Source: Collinsella aerofaciens (GTDB lineage Bacteria > Actinomycetota > Coriobacteriia > Coriobacteriales > Coriobacteriaceae). From it: 46,737 nt of DNA. Under the pieces are notes generated by a model. It saw nothing but the letters and a program-made list of their open reading frames with translations. It had not been told where the DNA came from and did no database searches. Each line of letters starts with the position of its first letter. The first letter of the stretch is position 1. The position numbers and the translations under genes are program-made. Below are positions 9,578 through 18,048 of this stretch, piece after piece. Location of the stretch: positions 1 to 46,737 of the forward strand of contig NZ_JADNDZ010000081.1 of assembly GCF_015552075.1 (NCBI RefSeq), given 5' to 3'.

Positions 9578-9612
9578 ACCACCACATTGGGGACAGGCAC
9601 CTTTGTGGTGGT
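9578..9612. repeat. Hairpin with REP-like loop after the DUF3343 gene
   Basis: Nine-bp perfect arms ACCACCACA and TGTGGTGGT enclose a 17-nt loop containing GGGGACAGGCACC. It begins nine nt after the DUF3343 stop and may serve as its terminator. The loop resembles short dispersed extragenic repeats I recall from other bacteria. Bases 9365-9577, upstream of gdhA, show no gene. Confidence 0.6.
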
Positions 9613-9620
9613 GTTGGTGG

Positions 9621-10016
9621 TTAGAGGACGAGCTGGTGGTAGTCGGCGGGGGTTACGCGGCCCTCGGTGGCGGCGCGGAAGGCGGCGAGGGCATCGCCCG
9701 AGAACGGCATGGCCCAGCACAGTCCGCAGCCGGCGGTGATGGAGCCGGGCAGCGGCATGATGCGCCCAGGAACACCGGCGGCAAGGCACAGCTGTTCGCA
9801 TTCCATCACATCGAAGGTGCTGTCGAACGACACGATGATTTTGCGTTCATGGTCAAGAGCATCACCGGACGGGCCTTCGCGGCGTGCATCGCGATACGCC
9901 GCGGCGGCCGCTTCCTCTTCCGCAGTATGTCCACAGCCACCGCAACCGCAGGTACAGGGTTCGGACCCGTCGCAAGTGCAAGGTTCTCCCGTGTCGGGAC
10001 AAATATCGTGAGACAT
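9621..10016 (-). CDS. DUF3343 (putative Se/S carrier-like) protein with Cys-rich N-terminus
   Basis: This 131-aa protein has two parts. Residues 1-30 are packed with cysteine (positions 6, 13, 15, 21, 23, 25, 28) plus His3 and His30, suggesting metal or chalcogen binding. Residues of about 58-131 match the DUF3343 family: IIVSFDSTFDVMECEQL, then the CGLC motif at 97-100 followed by WAMPF. Family members often occur with selenium or sulfur-transfer genes. Its place just downstream of selA-selB-selC-mobA supports a role in selenium or molybdoenzyme maturation, but no activity can be assigned. A clear GGAG precedes the ATG. An Ala/Glu-rich linker joins the parts. Confidence 0.8.
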   Translation of the reverse strand: MSHDICPDTGEPCTCDGSEPCTCGCGGCGHTAEEEAAAAAYRDARREGPSGDALDHERKIIVSFDSTFDVMECEQLCLAAGVPGRIMPLPGSITAGCGLCWAMPFSGDALAAFRAATEGRVTPADYHQLVL

Positions 10017-10031
10017 GGCAACTCCAATCGT

Positions 10032-10664
10032 CTAGGCGAGTAACTCGGCCGCCGCAAACTCCTCGGGCGTATTGACGTTCTCGAAGCAGAGCGTCGAGCC
10101 GGCGACCTTAACGATCTGAGACTCATCCATATAACCGGCCTGAACGCGATTGATCAGGCAGCGAATGCGCTGGCGGTCGCAGGCGAGCAGCTCTTGGGCA
10201 ACCGGCGCGCACGCGTCACGGCGCCAGACGGCGCAAAGCGGCTCAATTCCCCGCTCCTCGCGCGGCACGCACACGTCAAGCGCCTCGGCCTCAACACGAT
10301 CGGCAAGCGCGTCGATGAGTTCCGACGAGACAAACGGCATGTCGCAGGCGACGATAGCCACGAGCGGCAATCGGGCCGCGGCCAACGAGCTCGCGATGCC
10401 GCGCATGGCGCCGGCGGGACCGTCGACATCCATGACTACGCGGGGGCGCAGGCCATCAAACATAAGCTTCTCAAGGTAGGCCAGCTCGCTGGGACGCGAA
10501 GTCGTCACGACCAACTCGCCGGCAACTGGCGCCAGCCGACCCAGCACGCGCTCGATGAGCGGCTCGCCGCAAAACGCCATGCGGGCCTTATCGCAGCCCA
10601 TGCGCGAGGACAGCCCGCCCGCCTGGACGACACAAGAAAGATCGGCACGTCTTACGGTAGTCAT
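10032..10664 (-). CDS. mobA: MobA-like molybdenum cofactor guanylyltransferase
   Basis: MobA attaches GMP to molybdopterin to make the guanine dinucleotide cofactor used by formate dehydrogenase and related enzymes. The nucleotide-binding N-terminus reads VVQAGGLSSRMGCDKARM. The metal-site region VAIVACDMPFVSSELI and the ERGIEPLCAVWR segment are typical. From the ATG giving MTTVRRADLSCVV it is 210 aa; a GGAGGT lies 11 nt upstream, slightly far. The open frame runs further upstream into tRNA-Sec, so longer starts are not credible. It follows selC and precedes the DUF3343 gene by only 15 nt, suggesting co-transcription. It would serve FdhF and the orphan molybdoenzyme nearby. Confidence 0.9.
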   Translation of the reverse strand: MTTVRRADLSCVVQAGGLSSRMGCDKARMAFCGEPLIERVLGRLAPVAGELVVTTSRPSELAYLEKLMFDGLRPRVVMDVDGPAGAMRGIASSLAAARLPLVAIVACDMPFVSSELIDALADRVEAEALDVCVPREERGIEPLCAVWRRDACAPVAQELLACDRQRIRCLINRVQAGYMDESQIVKVAGSTLCFENVNTPEEFAAAELLA

Positions 10665-10818
10665 ACGGCAAAACACCTCCATCGGCATGCTCGAAACCCG
10701 GTGCACGAAGCTAAATACAGCCGCCAAAATAGCGGCGCTACAAAAAGCTCGTGCAAAAACAAGACAGCGCCTTTGCGGCACGCAGCAAGACCGCGAGCAC
10801 AAAAGCGCTGGTAGCGTA

Positions 10819-10915
10819 TGGCGGGAACGTATGTGAATCGAACACATCCAAGACGTTTTGCACGCCTCGCAACGGTTTTGAGGACCGCGGAGCCCACCGG
10901 AGCCCATCCGTTCCC
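10819..10915 (-). tRNA. selC: tRNA-Sec (anticodon UCA)
   Basis: This 97-nt RNA includes the encoded CCA. The acceptor GGGAACG pairs with CGTTCCC. The D-arm GGCTC/GGGCT carries the CGGT loop seen in E. coli selC. The anticodon stem GCGGT/ACCGT has loop CCTCAAA (anticodon TCA). The long variable arm is GAGGC/GTCTT and the T-arm ATGTG/CACAT. A TAAAAT lies shortly upstream as a possible -10. It reads the TGA codon of fdhF. It sits between selB and mobA. Confidence 0.96.
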
Positions 10916-10951
10916 AAGTGCGCCGGTATTTTACCAAACCGAGCAGGCTAG

Positions 10952-12919
10952 CTAGCGTAGGGACCTCAGGCCGCCGGCTTCCTTGTCGAGCACCGTAAAG
11001 CGCACGGCATCCAGGTGTTCCAAGATGCTGATGGCACGCTTGCGTGACACACCCAGCGCCTCGCGCAGCACGCTCGTGGTGGCAGCGCCGCCGGCAGTCT
11101 CGATAGCGGCGGCGACAAGCTCGCGCGCATGGGCCTCGGCGGCAGCGGACAGGGCCACGTCGCGCTCGACTTTGACGATCGAGCGGTTGAGCGAAAGCTC
11201 GCGCAGGGCACGCGTCATGGTGTCGCGATCGAGCTGCAGTTGCTCGCCCACCTCGGGCAACGTCGGCGCGTCAAGACCCGCCTCGTCCAGCAAGGAAACG
11301 ATACGTTCGCAGGCCTCTCGCACCACACGCGCCGCCGCGGCGGCGGAGTGCGGGTCGAACACCTCGGCACCCTCGGAGGCGCACACGCCGCGCGAGCAGC
11401 CCTCGGCAATCAACGCCGCGGCAACGGCATCGTCGGCGGCAGGCCAGGCAGCATGAGCGACGGCGCCGGGCGTAAAGCCGGTCTCCTTGGGAGCCGCCGT
11501 GTGCATGGCCGACAGGGTCGTCGCGAGCGTGTCCATCGCACCATCAAGCACGGCGGCACTCGCGTACAGCGCCACGTCGCCTGCGGCAAGCTCGCGCACC
11601 GTACTCTGGTCCACCAGCGTACGCAGCGCAGCCTCGACATCGACGGCAGCAACATCCAGCGCCGCAACAACATCAGCAGCCGTAACCGGCAGCACTTGCA
11701 GTGCCAGCCACGAATTCACTGCACCGGCAATATCTCCAGCCTCGAGTGCCGCATACAGCGCGCGCTCCCCGTCGGAAAGCTCACGCGAGCGACGACAGCG
11801 CGACAGCAATACGCGCCCGCCTCCAATGAGCGTCACCGGCGAGTACGACAGCACCACGGCATGGTCGCCGGAGCGCAGCGGCAGCGGGTCCTCCAGGCGC
11901 ACCTGGACAGTACGTGTCTCGCCCACCGCCACAGGCGCCTCGCCCTCCATGAGCATAATGCGGCCGACGACCTCGGCCGTGCCCGCCATCACGTGCACGC
12001 GCGCGCCCGACTCGAGCACACGCGGCTTGGCGCCCTCGCGGCCCAGGTAGGTCAACGTCATCATAAAGCGCAGCGTCTGGCCAAAACGGCCCTCCACGCC
12101 GAGCATCTCGCCACGATCGAGCGAAGCGGCGCCATCGCCCACCAGGTTGAGCGCCACACGCTGACCGGGCAACGCCCGCTGCGTATCGCCATGCACCTGA
12201 ATCCCGCGCACGCGACAGGCCGTGCGCGACGGCAGCGCGACGAGCTCGTCACCCACCGCGATCGGCGCATCGTGCAACGTTCCCGTCACGACAGTGCCGG
12301 CGCCCTTGATCGTAAAACAGCGGTCGATCGGCAGGCGCGGTGCGGCGTCGGTTCGCTCGGCCCGATCGCGACAGGCGCCCCAACAGGCATCCACGCACTC
12401 GTCGAGAGCGGCCAGCAGCGCATCAATCCCCTCGCCCGTCTTGGACGACACGGGGACGATCGGAGCGCCCGCAAACACGGTGCCCGACAAAAAGTCATCG
12501 ACGTCGAGCTCGGCAAGCTCGGTCATCTCGGCATCGGCCAAGTCGCACATCGTCAGCGCGACCACCATGTGCGTGACGCCCAAAAGCTCCAGCACATGCA
12601 CATGCTCGCGCGTCTGCGGCATCACGCCCTCGACGGCCGACACCACCAGCACGGCCACGTCGATGCCCGTGGCGCCCTGCACCATGGCGCGCAGGTAGTG
12701 TGCATGCCCCGGAACGTCGACCAGGCCCACGATCTTGCCGCTCGGCAGGGCCAGCTCGCCAAAGCCGAGCTCCACGGTCATGCCGCGACGACGCTCGACC
12801 TCCAGGCGGTCGGGATTCTTGCCCGTCAGCGCCTCGATGAGCGCCGACTTGCCGTGGTCGACGTGGCCCGCCGTGCCCACGATGACGGGGCATTCCACCA
12901 GCGTTTGGTCCCCACTCAT
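10952..12919 (-). CDS. selB: SelB, selenocysteine-specific elongation factor
   Basis: SelB delivers Sec-tRNA to the ribosome at UGA codons marked by a SECIS hairpin. The 655-aa protein has the GTPase domain with GTAGHVDHGKSAL (G1) and DVPGH (G3), then EF-Tu-like domains and C-terminal winged helices that bind SECIS RNA (for example RALRELSLNRSIVKV and the C-terminal VSRKRAISILEHLDAV). The G4 position reads ALTMCDLAD, where SelB proteins normally have a Lys (TKxD or NKxD). The start MSGDQTLVECP overlaps the selA stop (ATGA), so translation is coupled. Identification is secure. Confidence 0.96.
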   Translation of the reverse strand: MSGDQTLVECPVIVGTAGHVDHGKSALIEALTGKNPDRLEVERRRGMTVELGFGELALPSGKIVGLVDVPGHAHYLRAMVQGATGIDVAVLVVSAVEGVMPQTREHVHVLELLGVTHMVVALTMCDLADAEMTELAELDVDDFLSGTVFAGAPIVPVSSKTGEGIDALLAALDECVDACWGACRDRAERTDAAPRLPIDRCFTIKGAGTVVTGTLHDAPIAVGDELVALPSRTACRVRGIQVHGDTQRALPGQRVALNLVGDGAASLDRGEMLGVEGRFGQTLRFMMTLTYLGREGAKPRVLESGARVHVMAGTAEVVGRIMLMEGEAPVAVGETRTVQVRLEDPLPLRSGDHAVVLSYSPVTLIGGGRVLLSRCRRSRELSDGERALYAALEAGDIAGAVNSWLALQVLPVTAADVVAALDVAAVDVEAALRTLVDQSTVRELAAGDVALYASAAVLDGAMDTLATTLSAMHTAAPKETGFTPGAVAHAAWPAADDAVAAALIAEGCSRGVCASEGAEVFDPHSAAAAARVVREACERIVSLLDEAGLDAPTLPEVGEQLQLDRDTMTRALRELSLNRSIVKVERDVALSAAAEAHARELVAAAIETAGGAATTSVLREALGVSRKRAISILEHLDAVRFTVLDKEAGGLRSLR

Positions 12920-14373
12920 CGGCGCGCCGCCTTGGCAATGCACGCGGCAAGCGTCGACGCCGCGGTCTCGATATCGCGGTCGCCCACAAGCGTGCGGACG
13001 TCAAACAGAATGCGATCGTGCGAGGTGCGTGTGACGACCGGCGTGTCGAAGTCCTGGACGAGGGAGCGCTTAAGCGCGTCGACCGTCAGGCGCTCGTCAA
13101 CAAGACGTACGGCAACGCACATCGTCGGCAGCTCGACGGTAGGCAGCGAACCGCCGCCGGGGGTCGATGACTCCTCGACAATCTCCAGCTCAACGGCACA
13201 CGGGCAGCCGGCCTTGTCGAGCCCCGCCGCCATAAGGTCGCGCAGCTTGCGTGCGCGACGCTCCAGATGAGCCTGCGGAAGGGTGAGCATGCTGAGCACC
13301 GGAATGTCACGATGGGCAACATCGGCACCGTCAATGTAGATACGCAGCGTGGCCTCGAGCGCCGTCAGCGCGAGCTTGCCCGGGCGCAGGGCGCGCATGA
13401 GGGGATGCGCGCCGCAGGCCTGGATCAGGTCGCGACGGCCCATGATAATGCCCGTCTGTGCGGCACCGAGCAGCTTGTCGCCCGAGCACGACACGATATC
13501 GAGCCCGGCGGCAACCGAGGTCGGCGTGGTCTCCTCGCCGCCACGCACCAGGATGTCGTCGGGCAGCAGCGCGCCCGAGCCCTGATCCTCGTAGAACAGC
13601 AGACCATGCTTGTGGGCGAGCGCGGCAAGCTCCTTGGAGCTCACTTCCTCGTGAAAGCCCTCAATGCGGTAGTTGGAAGGATGGACTTTGAGAATCATGG
13701 CCGTGTTGGGCGTGATGGCGCGCTCGTAGTCGGCCAGGTGTGTGCGGTTGGTGGCGCCCACTTCGACAAGCCGGGCACCCGAGGCCTCCATGACATCGGG
13801 GATGCGGAAGCTGCCGCCGATCTCGACGAGCTCGCCGCGGCTGACGATGACCTCTTTACCCGCGGCGTGGGTGGCCAGCACCAGCAGTACCGCGGCGGCA
13901 TTGTTATTGACGACGAGCGCGTCCTCGGCACCGGTGAGCGAGCGGATCAGCTGCGCGGCGTGCTCTTTGCGCGACCCGCGCGAGCAGGTGTCGACGCTGT
14001 ACTCGAGCGTGCTGTACCCGCGCGCGACCTCGGCCACGGCCTTGGCGGCCGACTCCGCGAGTGGAGCACGACCCAGGTTGGTATGGATGACCACGCCCGT
14101 GGCGTTGACGGCCGGGCGCAGACTCGGCAGCGCAGAGCGATGCGCACGGAATTCGATGGCCGATGCCAGCTCGCGCTTGGAACGCGGGGCGGCCCCGGCG
14201 CGGATGGCGGCGCGTTCCTCGTCGAGCTCGGCCGTGACGGCAGCATGGACCACCGCGTCGCACGTCTCCCCCGCTGCCTTCACCACCGGCCACTCTGCAA
14301 GCAGCTCGTTGACGGAGGGAATGGCGCGCAGGCGGGCGCGCACCTCATCGGAAATGTTCTGGCTATCGCTCAT
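12916..14373 (-). CDS. selA: SelA, L-seryl-tRNA(Sec) selenium transferase
   Basis: This PLP enzyme converts Ser-tRNA(Sec) to Sec-tRNA(Sec) using selenophosphate. At 485 aa it has family length. Signatures include NATGVVIHTNLGRAPL, DALVVNNNAAAVLL, KVHPSNYRIEGF and the PLP-lysine site SCSGDKLLGAAQTGII. An AAAGG precedes the ATG. It leads the selA-selB unit. No selD, the selenophosphate synthetase, is visible in this window, so it must be encoded elsewhere. Confidence 0.97.
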   Translation of the reverse strand: MSDSQNISDEVRARLRAIPSVNELLAEWPVVKAAGETCDAVVHAAVTAELDEERAAIRAGAAPRSKRELASAIEFRAHRSALPSLRPAVNATGVVIHTNLGRAPLAESAAKAVAEVARGYSTLEYSVDTCSRGSRKEHAAQLIRSLTGAEDALVVNNNAAAVLLVLATHAAGKEVIVSRGELVEIGGSFRIPDVMEASGARLVEVGATNRTHLADYERAITPNTAMILKVHPSNYRIEGFHEEVSSKELAALAHKHGLLFYEDQGSGALLPDDILVRGGEETTPTSVAAGLDIVSCSGDKLLGAAQTGIIMGRRDLIQACGAHPLMRALRPGKLALTALEATLRIYIDGADVAHRDIPVLSMLTLPQAHLERRARKLRDLMAAGLDKAGCPCAVELEIVEESSTPGGGSLPTVELPTMCVAVRLVDERLTVDALKRSLVQDFDTPVVTRTSHDRILFDVRTLVGDRDIETAASTLAACIAKAARR

Positions 14374-14425
14374 GTGCGGCCTTTCAAAACAAACGTGGAT
14401 CAGTCGAATGCATCGGCTGAGTCAA

Positions 14426-16543
14426 TTACTCGTCATTATCCCCGCGCGGCGCAATCTTTTCCACGCGAACGGCGTTTTCCTGGGTGAGCGCGGCGCCCGT
14501 AATGGGATCCCAGCGCAACGGCGTGTGGTCGAGCGGACCAACGCCGAGCGCTTGGGCGCCATCCGCGCCAGCGCCAAACGAACGCCCGCCCGGAGCCGCC
14601 GACGTAAAGATACACGCCGGATGCAGATAGGGCGTGGTCTCCACGCGTACGCGGTCGCGGCCTATGTCGCTTACCAGCTCGACGACCTCGCCGTTGGAGA
14701 TACCCAAGCGCGCGGCAACGTCGGCATTCATCTGCACGGCGTCCAGGTCGGAGCCCGCCTCGGCAGCACCGGCCGCTGCGAGCCTGCGCGACGTGTGCGA
14801 CTCAAAGGGCCGGTTGCCGCTAATGAGGCGAAACATCCCCGGCCCCGGCTCCACCATCGGGGCAATCCAGCCGGGCACACGCCCCAAACCAGCGCGCTCC
14901 CACACGTCGCTTGCCAGCGCGATCTTGCCACCGTCGAGCGGAATCATCGGCTCGCCCGTACGCGGCGGCAGCGACGCGCCCGTGTCGGCCCAACCGCGCG
15001 CCTTGAGCGCAGCCAGGTCGATCCCAAACGGAGCCACCTGGGCTGCCGCAAGGTCATCCGCCGTAAAGTCGAAGTACTCGCCCACGCCACAGGCAGCAGC
15101 CAGGCCGGCAAAGATCTCCCGTCCGGGACGCGTATCGTCATGCAAGACCGGCAGCACAGCGTTGCGGTAAAACACGCGCGCATCGTTGCGGCCCACGACC
15201 GTACCGACACCGCGGTCGGCCTCCAGATACGTCACGTCGGGCAGCACGAAATCGGAAGTACGTGCCGTCTCGGACCAGCGAATATCAATCGTCACGAGCA
15301 AGTCGAGCTGCTGCAAGATGCCAAGCCAGGCATCGGCATTGCCATAACCCGCACCGGGGTTACTGGCATAAACGATGAGCCCACGCAAATCGCCGGCAAG
15401 AATCGACTGGCCGATGGTCGTACACAGACCACGCACGGGATCGACGAGCGGATAGCGCTCGGAGCCCAACTTGGGCCCGCGCGGCACCGGCGGCGTCGCA
15501 AAGCGTGCAGGGTCCAAGTCGCCCAGCGCGAGCGGCGTAGGCGGGTTGAGCGCACCGCCCGCATACCCCAGGCAGCCCAACAGCACATCGACCAGGCAGA
15601 TAGCGCGCGCCGTCTGGGTGCTGTTGGCATACGCAATGCCGATGCCACCGTGAAAGCCCGCATCGACCACGGCGGCAGGCGCCGCGGCAGCCAGATCGCG
15701 CGCCGTCGCGACAATCTCTTCAGCCGGCACGTCGCACATCGACTCGGCCCACTCGGGCGTCCAGGCGCCAGCCGCCTGCGCCAGCTCATCAAAACCCGTG
15801 GTATAGCGGGCCACAAAGTCACGGTCGTACAGGTCCTCGGCAATGAGCACATGCGCGATACCCAGCAGCAGGGCCAAATCGCAGCCCGGGCGCACGCGCA
15901 GCCAGCGGTCGGCAAGCGCGGCCGACCCGCTGCGCCGCGGATCAACCACAATGATCTTGGCCCCGCGCCGACGCGCATCGTTGAGTGCATCGACCGCACC
16001 CATCGTCGACGAATCCACGATGGAGCGCCCTAGGTACATGATGCAATCGGTGTGCGCCAAATCGGACGCCGGGCTGTAGCCCAGGCTGTGCTCCCAGCCG
16101 GTCAGGCGGCTCACCTCGCAGGCGCCATCGGCACCATACACATTGGGCGAGCCCAGCGCATGCATAAAACGATAGGCCCAATAGCGGTCGAACGAGGGCA
16201 CGCCGAGCGTCATGCCCAGCGCACGGGCGCCATGCGCGTCCACAATCCCAGCAAGGCGCGCCGCGATCTGAGCAAACGCCTCGTCCCAGCTCACCGCATC
16301 GAATCCCGAGCCATCACGGCGGCGGCGCATGGGGTGCAAAATACGGTCGCGCTCGTCAAACGGCATGGACAGGCGATGTCGCCCGCGGGCGCACAGGGCA
16401 CGCGCCGCGCACGGATGCCCCGGCACCGGCAGCTCGGCCACCACGCGGCCATCCTCAACACGGGCCGCAAAGGCGCAATCGGCATAGCATCCCCCACACG
16501 TGGTCACCACGGTGCGACCAAAACGCTCAGCATCAGATGCCAT
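14426..16543 (-). CDS. Orphan molybdopterin oxidoreductase (DMSO reductase superfamily)
   Basis: This 705-aa protein belongs to the bis-MGD enzymes. The N-terminus has the 4Fe-4S motif CGGCYADC with a further Cys in the GHPCAARALC region. The Mo-ligand region reads GADGACEVSRLTGWEHSLGY, so Cys rather than Sec or Ser probably binds Mo, as in polysulfide/thiosulfate-reductase-like and Cys-type formate dehydrogenases. Later motifs are VVDPRRSGSA, GNADAWLGIL and the cofactor-binding C-terminus ISGNRPFESHTSRR. There is no Tat signal, so it is probably cytoplasmic. No ferredoxin or membrane partner is adjacent. It sits between focA and selA. The substrate is unknown. Confidence 0.85.
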   Translation of the reverse strand: MASDAERFGRTVVTTCGGCYADCAFAARVEDGRVVAELPVPGHPCAARALCARGRHRLSMPFDERDRILHPMRRRRDGSGFDAVSWDEAFAQIAARLAGIVDAHGARALGMTLGVPSFDRYWAYRFMHALGSPNVYGADGACEVSRLTGWEHSLGYSPASDLAHTDCIMYLGRSIVDSSTMGAVDALNDARRRGAKIIVVDPRRSGSAALADRWLRVRPGCDLALLLGIAHVLIAEDLYDRDFVARYTTGFDELAQAAGAWTPEWAESMCDVPAEEIVATARDLAAAAPAAVVDAGFHGGIGIAYANSTQTARAICLVDVLLGCLGYAGGALNPPTPLALGDLDPARFATPPVPRGPKLGSERYPLVDPVRGLCTTIGQSILAGDLRGLIVYASNPGAGYGNADAWLGILQQLDLLVTIDIRWSETARTSDFVLPDVTYLEADRGVGTVVGRNDARVFYRNAVLPVLHDDTRPGREIFAGLAAACGVGEYFDFTADDLAAAQVAPFGIDLAALKARGWADTGASLPPRTGEPMIPLDGGKIALASDVWERAGLGRVPGWIAPMVEPGPGMFRLISGNRPFESHTSRRLAAAGAAEAGSDLDAVQMNADVAARLGISNGEVVELVSDIGRDRVRVETTPYLHPACIFTSAAPGGRSFGAGADGAQALGVGPLDHTPLRWDPITGAALTQENAVRVEKIAPRGDNDE

Positions 16544-16609
16544 CTCGATTACCCCTTTCCAAACCAAACGCGAAGACCAACGAGCCAGCAATTAGTCCCA
16601 AGGCCAAAT

Positions 16610-16644
16610 GAGCCTCCCGCACGGCAACGCCCCGCGGGAGGCTC
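16610..16644 (-). terminator. Terminator after focA
   Basis: A perfect 11-bp stem GAGCCTCCCGC/GCGGGAGGCTC has a 13-nt loop and only a short TTT afterwards on the minus strand. It separates the formate hydrogenlyase/focA unit from the orphan molybdoenzyme gene. Confidence 0.75.
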
Positions 16645-16665
16645 AACACCCAGCAAACAGCCCTT

Positions 16666-17505
16666 TTATGCCTCGGACTTCTTGGCGTAGACAAACCAAT
16701 AGCCGAACGCAATCAAAAGCGCGCCGCCCACGATGTTACCCAGCGTGGCGGCGGACAGGTTAAACGCGATGCCCGCGACGTTAAGGGCATCGGCGCCGGC
16801 AACATCGGCACCGTAGCCGCACGCGTGCATCACGGCGCCCATGGGCAAAAAGTACATGTTGGCGACGCAGTGCTCAAAACCGCAGGCCACAAAGGCAGAG
16901 ATGGGCAGCAGAATGCCCACGACCTTATCGACCACGGTCTTACCGGCGGTACCGATCCACACGGCCAGGCACACAAAGATATTGCACAGGATGCCGCGGA
17001 AGAAGATCGTCACCCAGTCGATCGTCACCTTGCCGGCGGCAACACTCACCATGGAATTGGCGACCGCCTCGCCGTTGAGCTTGTAGATACCAGCCATATA
17101 CACCAAAAAGACGATGAACAGGGCACCGGCAAAGTTACCAAGCCACACGACGAGCCATGCCTTGAGCATCTGGACCAGAGTGATCTTTTTGCTCTTGAGT
17201 GCGCAGACCATAAGCGAATTGCCGGTAAACAACTCGGCGCCGCACACAAGCACCAGCACCAGGCCCAGACAAAAGCACAGGCCGCCCACGACGCGCTGGG
17301 CGCCCCAGCCCAGCGTGCTATCGCTCAAGAACACGGTAAAGAACAGGCCGCCGAAGGCGATAAACGCACCGGCGAACATTGCCAACAGAAAGGCCTTAGC
17401 GACCGGCAGGTTGGCCTTGGTCACGCCGGCGGCCTCGGTTTTGGCCTCGATCGCGGCGGGCGCCAGGCAATCGGGAGCGGGGTACTCCACCTTGGAATCT
17501 GCCAT
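16666..17505 (-). CDS. focA: Formate/nitrite transporter family channel (FocA-like)
   Basis: This integral membrane protein has about six hydrophobic segments and 279 aa, the size of FocA/NirC pentameric channels. Family features include AELFTGNSLM, WLGNFAGALFI, FRGILCNIFVCLAVW and the GFEHCVANMYFLPMGA segment. It would move formate across the membrane to or from the hydrogenlyase. It follows hycI by 39 nt on the same strand, and formate use by its neighbours favours formate over nitrite. The start MADSKVEYPAPD is preceded by a weak purine-rich ribosome site. Confidence 0.93.
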   Translation of the reverse strand: MADSKVEYPAPDCLAPAAIEAKTEAAGVTKANLPVAKAFLLAMFAGAFIAFGGLFFTVFLSDSTLGWGAQRVVGGLCFCLGLVLVLVCGAELFTGNSLMVCALKSKKITLVQMLKAWLVVWLGNFAGALFIVFLVYMAGIYKLNGEAVANSMVSVAAGKVTIDWVTIFFRGILCNIFVCLAVWIGTAGKTVVDKVVGILLPISAFVACGFEHCVANMYFLPMGAVMHACGYGADVAGADALNVAGIAFNLSAATLGNIVGGALLIAFGYWFVYAKKSEA

Positions 17506-17544
17506 GTCAATCACTTCTTTCCTAATCAGCAGGGGCAAGCGTTG

Positions 17545-18048
17545 CTATAGTTCCTGCCCCAAGCGGACAAAGTGGGAAAAGTCGTTGGCGGCCACGGCGT
17601 CGTACACGGCGTCGACGGCCTCAAAGACCTCCGGGGACATGGGGTTGTAGAACTCCGTGTCGCCCGGCTGAATCCCAACGAAGACGATATCATCACACGA
17701 TTGCTCGATCTCTTCGATCAGAATCGAAAGCGGAAGCGAATGCGTGGTGAACATCGACTTGCGGGCCACATCAGTTTTATCAAGCAAGCGGATGGCGCCG
17801 ACGGGCAGCGCCATGTCGGCGGCATCGACCAAAACCAAACGCGGCGGACGCTCGCGCTTGACCTCGATGATGTCATCCTCGGGCGTTTGCCCGCCGTCGA
17901 TGGTGTACCAACCGGCGATGGGCAAGTCCTCCATCTTTTTCGAGAGCACGGGGCCGGCGGCATCGTCGGCACGCAGCACGCTTCCCGCCGTGAGCACGAT
18001 ACCCGCAAACGGGGCGCCGTTCACACGGCCATCCACAACGCGACCCAT
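17545..18048 (-). CDS. hycI: HycI, hydrogenase maturation endopeptidase
   Basis: HycI trims the C-terminal tail of the large hydrogenase subunit after nickel insertion. The 167-aa protein shows the family features AGSVLRADDAAGPVL, PEDDIIEVKRERPPRLVLV, VDAADMALPVGAIRLL, FTTHSLPLS and VFVGIQPGDTEFYNPMS. The two Asp-containing motifs correspond to the nickel-sensing residues. Its ATG overlaps the hycH stop (TAATG). Its likely target is the HycE tail in this operon. Confidence 0.94.
   Translation of the reverse strand: MGRVVDGRVNGAPFAGIVLTAGSVLRADDAAGPVLSKKMEDLPIAGWYTIDGGQTPEDDIIEVKRERPPRLVLVDAADMALPVGAIRLLDKTDVARKSMFTTHSLPLSILIEEIEQSCDDIVFVGIQPGDTEFYNPMSPEVFEAVDAVYDAVAANDFSHFVRLGQEL

Noticed and set aside
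10665-10937. N-terminal extension of mobA
   Set aside because: The frame stays open only through tRNA-Sec; MobA family alignment begins near VVQAGGLSSRMG.
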